This document shows, piece by piece, positions 1-10,800 of a stretch of 34,819 bases of DNA. The stretch's first letter is position 1. Each line of letters starts with the position of its first letter. A model generated the notes under the pieces. The model was given only the letters and a program-made list of their open reading frames with translations. It searched no databases and was not told where the DNA came from. This DNA comes from an uncultured Clostridia bacterium (GTDB lineage Bacteria; Bacillota; Clostridia; Christensenellales; Borkfalkiaceae), in the NCBI GenBank assembly GCA_947174975.1, contig CAMWLA010000002.1, positions 1-34,819 on the forward strand, read 5' to 3'. The position numbers and the translations under genes were made by a program.

Positions 1-1470
1 GCGCTCATTAAAGCGCAGATGGAAGCAGAGTTTGCAAAACAGCAAGCCAAGAGCGAAATCGATCGCGCTAAGGCAGACGCGGAAATCGCACGCTTAAAGC
101 AAGAAATCGAAGAAGCTAAACGCAGAGTAGACCCCTCAAAGGCTCAAGCGGACAGCAGCGAACTTATAAAAGCAAAGGTAGATGCCGAACTTGCAGTAGC
201 ACGCGCACAAATGGAAATGGAGCGCGTAAAGGCGCAAGCGCAAGCTGAAATCGAAAAGGTTAAGGCTGAAGCGGAAATTTCAAGGCTTAAAGCTCAAGCA
301 ATGGGTTCTAAGGGCACTGATTCGGGTTCCGATGCAGACGTTATCAGAGCAAGAGTCGAAGCAGAGCTTGCTACGGCCCGCGCTCAGATGGAAGCAGAAC
401 GCGCTAAGGCTAAAGCTCAAGCCGAGATTGACAAGGTCAGAGCGGAAGCCGAAATTGCAAAAATGCGCGCAGACGCATACGTTTCCGGCAACGGTATGGG
501 CTTGGATCCCAAAGAACAGCCCAACAGCGACGACGCCGTAAAGAAAATGGTTGAAGCCGAGCTTGCAAAAGCCCGTGCGGATATGGAAGCGGAGCGTATC
601 AAAGCTAAATCCGAAGCTGAAATCGAAATGGCTAAGGCTCAGGCGGAAATCAGCCGTCTTAAAGCCCAGGTTGCTTCTCATCCCGAAGTTAACAAAAACG
701 CTAACAGCGATTTAATCAAAGAAAAAGTCGAACTCGAACTTTCCAAGGCACGTGCTGAGCTTGAAGCAGAGCGCATGAAGATGAAGGCTCAGCAAGAAAT
801 CGACAAGGCTCATTCCGAGGCGGAAATTGCCCGCATGAAAGCACAGCTTATGCCCGTGCAACAGCCCTACGGAATGGCTCCTTACGGACAGCCGTTCAAT
901 CCTTACGGACAGCCGTTCAATCCTTACGGACAGCCGATGCAAGGCATGCCTCAGCAATCGGATAGCGCGCTTGCAATGATGAAAATGGAAATAGAGATGG
1001 AAAAAATGCGTTCCGACCAGCGCGTTCAGCAAGAAGCTCACCGCGCAAGCCAGGAAATCGCAGCCATCAAGTTCCAGGCAGCGCAAGAAGCTTCGGCTAT
1101 GAAAATGGCTAACGAGCTTATGAAGATGCGTTCCGACCAGACTAATCAGCAAAATCCTTACGGACAGCAGCCCTACGCTCAGAACGGCGGTATGCACCAG
1201 TTGCCCCCCACGGTTCAGCCGATAATAATCAACACGGCCGATCAGCAAGCACCCAAAAAGGTGATTGACGTGGACGCACAGCAGTACCGTCAGCCCGCGC
1301 AACCCGCGCAGCCGAACGTACCGCCCGATTCCGTAATGACCAGCACGACCACCACGACGACCCGCGTTGAACCTCAGAAAAACGCGTCTCACCGTGATTC
1401 GGGTAACGGCTTCTACGACGTAGACGGCTTCTACGACGCATATAGCGGTAACTTCAACCCCAATAAATAA
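1..1470 (+). CDS. Partial CDS (5' end outside window): Ala/Lys/Glu-rich repetitive coiled-coil protein with Pro/Gln/Tyr-rich (PYGQPFN) region and C-terminal FYDVDGFYDAYSGNFNPNK tail
   Basis: Frame is open from base 1 (A-L-I-K-A-Q-M-E...), so the ATG at 19 is probably internal. About five copies of a segment like [DE]x[IV][KR]xxVEAELAxARAxMEAERxKxKAxAEIDKxxAEAEIARMKAQ. Stop TAA 1468-1470, followed by a terminator hairpin. Confidence 0.85.
   Translation, partial: ALIKAQMEAEFAKQQAKSEIDRAKADAEIARLKQEIEEAKRRVDPSKAQADSSELIKAKVDAELAVARAQMEMERVKAQAQAEIEKVKAEAEISRLKAQAMGSKGTDSGSDADVIRARVEAELATARAQMEAERAKAKAQAEIDKVRAEAEIAKMRADAYVSGNGMGLDPKEQPNSDDAVKKMVEAELAKARADMEAERIKAKSEAEIEMAKAQAEISRLKAQVASHPEVNKNANSDLIKEKVELELSKARAELEAERMKMKAQQEIDKAHSEAEIARMKAQLMPVQQPYGMAPYGQPFNPYGQPFNPYGQPMQGMPQQSDSALAMMKMEIEMEKMRSDQRVQQEAHRASQEIAAIKFQAAQEASAMKMANELMKMRSDQTNQQNPYGQQPYAQNGGMHQLPPTVQPIIINTADQQAPKKVIDVDAQQYRQPAQPAQPNVPPDSVMTSTTTTTTRVEPQKNASHRDSGNGFYDVDGFYDAYSGNFNPNK
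880..936 (+). repeat. 21-nt tandem repeat (ccttacggacagccgttcaat), two full copies plus a partial, encoding PYGQPFN
   Basis: 880-900 and 901-921 are identical; 922-936 is a partial third copy, read directly from the sequence. Confidence 0.95.
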
Positions 1471-1484
1471 TCAAACGCAAATTT

Positions 1485-1516
1485 TGCGCCCGAGCATTAC
1501 CAAATGCCCGGGCGCA
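1485..1516 (+). terminator. Intrinsic-terminator-like hairpin after the coiled-coil ORF
   Basis: TGCGCCCGAGCAT-TACCAA-ATGCCCGGGCGCA, 13-position stem with a single A/C mismatch, followed by a short T-rich stretch (ttgcttt). Confidence 0.8.
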
Positions 1517-1623
1517 TTGCTTTACAAAAATATATAGTTAAATAAGTAAAATGACCTTAAAACGGCAGATGCGAATATAATATTAAGGTAAAAGAATATT
1601 AAAAATTAGGCATTCAAACGGCG

Positions 1624-1664
1624 GGCGAGGGGCAAATTAGGCAAAAAAGGCAAAAAAAGGCAGC
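1624..1664 (+). repeat. Phased A-tract region upstream of promoter 1 (ggcaaattaggcaaaaaaggcaaaaaaaggcag)
   Basis: A-tracts recur about every 9-10 nt separated by GGC; a similar tract lies upstream of promoter 2 (16803-16861). Confidence 0.7.
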
Positions 1665-1714
1665 CCGGATTTGCGCTAAAAGCAAGAAAAAACCATAATT
1701 ATGCCGAAAGATTA

Positions 1715-1744
1715 TTGACAGAATACAATTTATTATGTTAAAAT
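1715..1744 (+). promoter_or_regulatory. Sigma-A/70-type promoter for giant gene 1
   Basis: TTGACA (1715-1720), 18-nt spacer, TAAAAT (1739-1744). Aligned counterpart upstream of the paralogous gene at 16871-16899. Confidence 0.75.
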
Positions 1745-1815
1745 AATGAATGCTAAAAAGGAAATTGGGGTTTTGCACCCCCGAACAAGAAAAACTATTA
1801 TTTTGGGAGTACGTT

Positions 1816-4800
1816 ATGAAAATTACGGGTACTAAAAAATTATTAATATTATTCTTCGCGCTTACTTGCTTGCTTGCATCGGCGCTGGGCGTTGTTATAA
1901 CACGCTCATCCGCAAGCAAAGGCGTCGCATACGCTGAAACTGCAGTTTCGGCACCAGACGTTGAAGAAGTGACGGAGGAGATCGCAGAACTCGAGGCTGA
2001 AGAAGCTTCAAAGGAGGATACGTTCTTCGAGGAAGAATACGACGCGCGTTACGACGAGGACGTCATCCGCAAGGTTGCGGAGCTTCTCGGCCGTAAGTAC
2101 GAGGCTATAAATTTATATTGCCACGCCAACGAGATTGACGCGCGCGAGCTTTTGGCGCTCCTTTTAGAGGATGAAGCGAAAAAGGCAGCTGAGCCCGCTG
2201 AGCCTTCTTTCAGTGTATACGTCGGACATGAAACGACGGGTGAAGAGTACGTTTCGCCCGAAGGTACTTCAAACTACTCTGAAGATGAGGCTTGGCCTCC
2301 GTTTGAAGAAGAAGAGAAAACAAATGCCGATGCAATTATTTCGGATCTTATCGATTTCCAGATAGCTTATACGGACGGCGAAATCACCCTTCCCGAAGGC
2401 TCGGAAGATAACGATTGGTACATAGCTCCCGACGACTTGACTACATACGCCACGACATATTATTTCATGGGCTATAACTTCAGTACTGCGGCAAGCCAGA
2501 TGGGTTGGAGCTTCTCTTCGACTCAGCTTAGAAATGCGAGGACTATTCATCATCCGGAGACAGCTGATCGGTTAGGTGGTAACTGGTCTTCGTTGTATTG
2601 GCAGTATGATCTTGAACTCGCTCCCGGCGAAACGTATACAATAACAAGACCTTCGGCTAACGTCACTTATAACACCGGTGCTGCATATGGCGCGAACGAT
2701 CACTGGGCATACGTTCTCAGCTACGGTTGGAGAAGCGAACCGAGTTGTAAATACGTTATAGACGGAGACGCTCCTTCGGGAACAGTATTTTATGTCGGGT
2801 CTACAATTTCCAATAATGGCAATGATAATAATCAGTATTATGGATGGCAAGCATATTATAGTTGGTATGCTGCTGACGCTAATCGTACATATAGAAATGG
2901 AGTTGCAGACAATAACGGCGCGTTCAATAACTATGCAACCAGATGCGCAAAGCAGATCAGTTTTAAATTTGTCGTAAAACGTACGGCTCCCGTTGCGCCG
3001 GAATTAGTTGACGATACGGCAACGAACGGCGGAGCTGTAAATCTTAGTACTAAAACAAAAACCGCTTACTATGAAGGTAGTCCCGTAGTTATTACAATGT
3101 CTCACGACTTCGGTGCGGGCATTATCGGTTATACTTACGACGACACCGTAACGTTGAAATCGCGTTCACAGCACGGTATGGATAACGGCGGTACGGCTTC
3201 CCCTACTTCACAGCTTAACGGTAAAAATATAGAATTCCAATGCTCAACTGCGGGAACTCACGTTATAAAAATAAAGCTACTGCAACCAACGGTAACGCAA
3301 ATATCGTGGCCGAGCGTGAACAATACGCCAAATAGTATGACTGCGGGTACCATGGTTCCCACCCGAATGAACTGGAAGGACAGCTCCGGAAATGCAATGT
3401 CCGTAACGGAAATATCCTTTACGCTAAAGATAGAGCTACAGAGTACTACCAAGCCGACTATGGTGAGGGACGACGGCGTTGACGGTTACGGGCAAACCAA
3501 AACTGTCAACTATACGGGGGGCGAACAGAAGATATCGTTCAGAAATGCCGACCCCGACTTTGTGGGATGGTCGTCAAACGGTCTTGTTCAAGATTCGTGG
3601 GATCCCACGACCAAAGTGCTCGTATTAAAGCAGACCGAGCGCGGAACTTACACTATAAACCTTTATCTTAAGAACCCCGCGGGCGTAGTCTGGGACGGCG
3701 ACGGCTCGACCGATACTTTGCAGTTTAACTTCTTTATAAAGGAAATGCTTATCGAAAGACCGACGATGGTCGGGTCTACGTCCTACAACAAGACTGTAAA
3801 ATATAGCGGCGGTGAGCAATATCTAAAAGTTGCACCGGCTGATGTGGATCAGTTAGTTATAATAGCCGCCGGTATTAAGTACGACCCCGCCGACGAGGAC
3901 GGCGACGGGGTGAACGAGACTATCGTCTTTAAGATGACGGATGCCGGTACGGTTTATATTAAGCTTTCGCCCGCCGAAGGCTACATCTGGAGCGATAAAA
4001 AAAGTGATACAATAACGTTCACTTTCACGATAGAGGCCGTTGAGGTTTCCGTACCCAAGCTTTTGGGTGGCGGAACTACGAAGACTGTAACCTTCAACCC
4101 CGAGAAAGATTGGGCTGCAGAGCTTGTAATTTTAGATATTCCGAGGGATGCAATAGCAGTTACTACGGCGTTGCAGTTCAATAGAGACGCCGACTGGCTT
4201 CCCAAGGACGTATACAACGGAACGGTTGCAATCGAAGATATGGCAAGCCAAGGCTATACCGAATACGATTACGACGTATTAAAGCTTTATGCGTCAAACG
4301 CCAACACCTATCCCGTTCAGTTTTCACTCACAAGCACCAACTACCGTTGGCCCGACGGCGCAAAGGTTCCGACGTTCTATCTGACAATCAACAGATATGC
4401 GCTTCAGACGCCGAAGATCTCCGATTACGAGTATACCAATAATAGGGATAAGATCGAAGGCTCAACTAAGACCATATATTATAACACCGACAGCACATCC
4501 GGTAATTATACGGATAATGCTGACAAATACTTCAAATTATATGCGGGCGGATTTACTTCCAACAAACAGGTTACCATAAGGTATTCTATGGAAGGACTCC
4601 GTGAAGAATGGCCCGATGAAACTGCGCCTAACCTCACGCTGTGGGGCACTACGCTTGGCGGAGCTTCTGGACCCGCGGGCAACTACATAATTTATATCAC
4701 GCCTACCAGCAATTACATTTGGGATACCGGCAATGATGATATGTACACATTTAAGTTCGTCATTACGCCCATTTATCGCGACCAGCTGAGAATGTACGTT

Positions 4801-7800
4801 CAGCAAGGTGCTGGCAGTGCATGGGTAGTCGACGGCGGCGATAGAACGGGTTCGGCAGATTACGACGGAACGGAAAAATTCTTCCGTATCGGTACGCCGG
4901 ACAGCGCTTCCCAGTTCTTCTACGACTCGGAAGCAACGTATCAGCTTGTAAACCAGGCGCATGAACCCACTTCCAGCTTCGGCGGCTTTACGATGGGTGT
5001 CAAAAACGACTACCCCGACCTTGACGGTAAAAAGCCTTCCGTATTGATGTGCAGTGCGATTGAAGCTGGTGTTTATATCGTTAGATTACAACTTCGTAAC
5101 ACTAACTACGCTTGGCGTGACGGTTCCGGTGTAGATATATTCTATACCTTTACCATAAAGGCTCAGTCTATAAAGGACCCCATAATTCTTCCTCAAGAAT
5201 GTTCGGGTCACGATCTTAAAACTTACGATACTTATATTCACTGCGGATATAACGGATTTGCGGCACAGCTCGTAATCGGGCTCAGCGACGTTAAAAACAG
5301 CAACGGCGAATCAATTGTCAAAGTATTCACCAACGCTTCGGGTACGGACGTTGACGAAGACGGTAATGACGCGCTTAAACTTCTCAGCTGGGGCGAAGGT
5401 ACCCAGGAGGATATCGGCAGACTTATACTTTCCGCTGTTGTAGTCGGCGATCATAAAGTATTACTTATGATCGAAGACACCAACTTTAGATGGGAAACCG
5501 ATTGCGAGTATTACGAATTCGAACTCAGAATCGACTATGCGGAAGTTGACGACGTCGTATTCAATTACGGCTTGCCTGACGATATGACGGAAATCGGCGG
5601 AAACGGCGAAAGATGGGAAGAGGAATTTAACCCCGAGGCCAGCCATTTCATAACCGTTACGAGATCCTCAGACGAGTTCAAGGGTACTGCATTCAATTCG
5701 CAGTTCAGAGTTGAAGTCAGCTGTGTAGACTCTGCTTATGCAGAAAGGCAAATCATCACGAACGACGATAACTTCGTAATCGAGTTCTACGATGCAAATA
5801 TTTACTATATCAGTATTTATCTTACCTCTAACTATCGTTGGAGATCTAACCACAGATCGGATACCGCGGTTCAGCTGACGTTCCAGCTGTATGCGAAATT
5901 CGTTGCGTTGCCTCAGATTGCCGATAACGAAGCGAACGCGTCGGTAAATAATTCCACGCGCACGAAGACGGTAACTTACGATACCGGCAAATCGCAGAAT
6001 ATTACGCTTATTTTCGGAAACGACTATAAAGCGTATGCTGTGGATGAATCGCAGATTCAGCCGCTCGGTGCGCTTAAACAAGACAAAACGGTAGTTATAA
6101 GCCAGTCCAAGATGGTAAGGTACACCGCAGTAAATGCGGGTTCGTACGTGCTTGCCTTGACGCTTTCCAACACGAACAACTATGCGTGGGCGTCCGGCGA
6201 CGATACCGTATTCTATACGCTTAAAATCGAACAGCGTGCAATTCCCGTTCCCGACGCGTTCTATATCGATGCGGACGACCTCAATAAGTTACATGAGGAC
6301 TACGCAGATATCAAGAGCGGAGTGAAGGGCGAGCAAATTCTTGAAGTGGCGGGAGAGTACAAGAAAGAAGTAATCTACGACGCGGATTTAAACTACATTT
6401 ATCTGTTCGGTTACGCTATCGAAAACAAAGAGGTAACCGTTGAAGTTACTCCTTTGAACCCCGACAACGTAAACGGTAAGGACCAAGGCTACGTATCCGT
6501 CGGCGGTGAAACCAAGGGCTACTACGTCTTTGCTAAGACGGTAAACGTCTATACAATTTCAGTTAAGTTTAACCTTAACACGGAATTCGGCAAGCCTAAC
6601 TGCCACTGGGCGGGCGTTTCCGCGGGTATCGATACCGATCCGAGAGATTATATTCTCGTAATCACCAAGAAGGGGCTCGATCTTCCCGAAATCGTCGGTG
6701 CACCTCAAGCTTGGACGGACAACAAAATCAGCAAGCACTTCACGTATGACGGCGCTGCTACGGGTCCCTCGATAGACGTTACCAACTGTCTTTCGTCAAC
6801 CGATTCAAGGCCGTTCATGCACTACGATTACGATACGTCAAGAACGGGTTACACCCTTGACAATTCGACGCATATACTTACGTTTAGCATATTAAAGACC
6901 GCGAACGTAGGCGTTGACTACACGTTGACTATATCGCTTGACGAGGCTAACGAGTACTGGAATACGGGCGTTCCGGGCGATATGTCCGACGTTGACGACA
7001 AGTATGTATCTATAATTATAGATAAGAAGGAAATAAACAAACCTACGGTCGTAGACACCGGCGACGGCGTCGTTGGCAAGGTAGTTTACGACGATCAGAA
7101 TCTTCCCGATATACTCTGGAAATCCGTTATTTATAACGCAAGCGTATGGACGGATGAATTAAGAGTTACCGGTTTCGACAGCAAGTGGATGACTTGGAAG
7201 CCTTCCGACTTTGCAACTACGAGAGAGGACACTAACGGCGATCTTCTGTTATCTACGACAAGAAGCGACGTGGGTACCTACTCGGTAATTGTAACGCTTA
7301 GGGATACTACCAACTTCAAATGGGCGTCTACGGCGGACGATTCCGACGACAGACTTCTCAGCCTTATTGTCGAACCCAAGAAAATCGCTAAACCCTCAAT
7401 TGTAATAAGTGACAGCAGTCTTGACCCTACCGACGGCACGATTACTTCGTCTGCGGGCAACACGACTTATGACACGGCTACTTCGATTTACATTAGGGAT
7501 TACGTAAACACCACTAACCTTAACGACCCGAAGGGCGTTGTACAGAAGATAGTTATTGAGAACTTCCTCTTCAACGATCCCGACGGCACAATGAAAGTTA
7601 CTACGGTTTCCACGGATAAATTCTCTGACAGCGAAGACGATACTACCAACGAATTGCTTATTTACAAAGCTGTCAATGCTGGCACGTATAAGCTTAAATT
7701 CTCGCTTACGGGCAACGTTGCGTGGGACGACGGTACCGGCACGGACGATTACTTCATCACGCTTACTATATCTAAGCGCGAGTATAAGCCGCTTACGATC

Positions 7801-10800
7801 GACGATCCGGGTGCGCTTCTGCCTATTCCCGAAATTACAGTTTCGGCAGACGGACTCACGAAGACGCTTACCTACAACTTCAAAGCCCAGCAGATGGTAA
7901 TAAACGACTACGACGTCAATATTATGAAATGGGACGGCACCACGCCCGATCCTACTACGGGCAAAGCGCTTGAAGATAAGGGCACGGCGGTTGTCGGCAC
8001 TATGACGACGTACACGTTTGAGGCAACAGACGCGGGTACGTACACTGCAACGTTCAGTTTGAGAAACTTCAGAAACGAATGCTGGACGGGTATCACGGAT
8101 TCCAATATTACTTTCACGTTTAAAATTGAAAAACTTGCAATTGCAATTCCCGAAATCGACACGAGCGTAGATTTCTTGCTTAACGGCGAAACCGCTACGA
8201 ATACGGAATTCAAGGTTACTTACGATACGTTAAGACACTCGGTTCTTGCACTCAACGTTCTCGACGAAAATTACATGACTTTCGCAATGGGCGGAGATTA
8301 CAACGACACCGTGTCGGATACGTTCCAAGTGAGCGACAGAGTTGACAGATCGTTCACCGGCACCGACCCCGGTCCGTACACGTATAATAGCGTTTCGCAA
8401 GTATTCGGTACTACGAAGCGCGACGGAGAATTCCAGAATACTTCGATTACTACCGGCAGCGACGTTGACAGAGTAAACTTCATTCTCTTACAAGCGACCG
8501 AACCCGGTACTTACGACGTAGTGTTCACTCTCGTTGATACGCTGAATATCGAGTGGGATGACAGCACAGTCGCAAACAAGAAGGTAACCTTCAAAATCGA
8601 AAAGGTTAAGCTTACTTCGCCTACTTATAAGGTGGGTGCGGCAAACAGCCAGACCTACGAAGGTAAACCCTTGAAGTTCTACGTTGCAAACGCAAACAAC
8701 AACGTTGCAACTCTCGGCGCGGTACCCGCATTCTACTACGAAACCGCATCGTACAGCTGCACAACCGAACAATCTAACAAAATTGAGCTTGTAAGCTGGT
8801 ACGGAAGCGAACTTATCGTTCAAGCTACGAACTACGGTACTTATGAAGTTAAAGTATATAGAAATACCAAGTACGTAGATTGGACCGATATAACCACTCC
8901 AGTAAAGACGTTTACTTTCTACATCACTCAAGCGGAAATCGTTCCCGAAATCACTTACGGCGATGCGATATTCGCGACGGGCGTTGGCGGTCCTATCGGT
9001 ACGTCAGACTCTTACACCAACGGACTTCTTGCCACGGGCGGAACTGCGTGGGCGAAGAGCAGAACTGTTACCGCAACCGTTAAACTGCCCAAATTGAGCG
9101 TAAAAGCTGCCACTGGCGAGCTTGACGTTGACGGACTTCAGATAGAAATCTATTATTTCAACACCGGCAAGCCTACGCAGAAGCTTCATTCGGATTCTAC
9201 AAAACTCGTATTTGCTCCTCCTTCGGATATAATTGACGCTACTACAATTTCCGGTCTTGTTGCGGGCGATCCCACAGACGGAATAAAGGTATCGACTGCG
9301 GATCCTAACTGGAGTATAGAGCTTACGGCGGCAAACGAATATAATCTCTACTATAAGTATCAGATTATTGCCGACGCAGATCCTACGTTCAATAACGGTG
9401 ACGGCACTCTCAAGAAGGGTACCTATAAGATTTGTGTAGAACAGAATAACGTCAGCAACAGCTACACAGTAAGAAAGGTAGATAAACCGTTTACTATCGA
9501 AGCGGATCCCGCACCGTTCAGCACCTCGAATACGGAAGTTAATATTATCTGGGAAGTTTACAAGGCAAGCGCTCCCACTACCGTACACGCAACTTACGTG
9601 CTTGCGGGCGCAACGTATACTAATTGGTATAAGACGGGCGCAGCGGGCGAAATGATGCCTACGGACGCAATCGAGCTTCCTTACCTTGAAAACGATTCGT
9701 ATTTCTTCAAGGTGAATTTCGACGCTACGGGCTTGCAAGGTCCCAATACCTTGATACTGCCGGCAACCAACTTTATGGATGCGCTGGACAGATGGGAAGT
9801 TAAGTGGGACGGCGTTTACGGCGGAACTTCGAGCGCAAGGTATGCTTCCAAGATTGGCACGACGCCTACACCTTACGAAGTAAGCATTACTTTAAAGGCG
9901 AAGGATCCCGACGCGTTCAGCTTCACGGATACTACTTTCAAATTCTTCTATCACATCACTCCAATACTTTATGACCTCAAGGGCATAGAGTGGGATTATG
10001 ACGGTACGCCTTTCGTATACGACGGCACGGCGCACACGGTTAAGCTTAAAAATCTTCCCGCGGGTCTGTCTGTAGCTTCTTACGACGTAACCGGCCATGA
10101 CAGAAACGTACAGATTTACGCTAAATCGGTTGCAGACCACGGCACGGGCGAGTATTACGAAACGCACGTAGAATTTACAACCTCCAATAAGAACTACGTC
10201 ATCCCCGTAGAGGGCGACAATGCTACTTATACCGACACAAGCCCCGCCGGCAGCGGTTTCGAGTGGTACGTTCGTTGGGAGATTGAAAAGGCTACCATCA
10301 ACGTCGTTTGGGATAACAAACTGAACGAGGACGGCACGTCATCGGCATACATTCCCAGGCTTAAATACGACAGCAACAAGGTCAACTATACCTACTTTAT
10401 GGACGACGGCAGCGGTAGTGTCAACCACACCAACTGGCCTGCGGTTACCTCGTTCGCGCACAGCGGTACCGTTGATTTCAAGGTTGTTGCAACGCTTAAA
10501 ACCAACGCTGACGATCCTGCACTCGATTACGACAATAACTATAAGTTTGATACGGATAATTTCCTTATCTTCCCCTTAGGTCCTTCGATGCAGATAAGCG
10601 TTGACCTATTCGTAGGAAATATAAAGGATGACGGCACTCCCGATATTCCTTCGTTCAAGCAGATTACTTTCGGCGATACTCCCGACGAGGCAACGAATGT
10701 AAATACGGTTATTTACAACGAAAAACCGTTTGAAATTTACCTTCAGCCCGAAGGCACGACCGACACTACGGGCGTTGCAACGGCGCTTAACGGCGTACCT

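Noticed and set aside
1750-1815. ORF-track start of giant 1 at 1750 (MLKRKLGFCTPEQEKLLFWEYV extension)
   Set aside because: It overlaps the likely TSS region, has no SD, and would place 22 residues before a textbook signal peptide. The ATG at 1816 with GGGAG and a paralogous start is better.
1614-1919. 101-aa minus-strand ORF across the giant 1 promoter
   Set aside because: Covers the promoter, A-tracts and giant 1 start; translation is not protein-like and has no counterpart at the copy 2 intergenic region that I can see.
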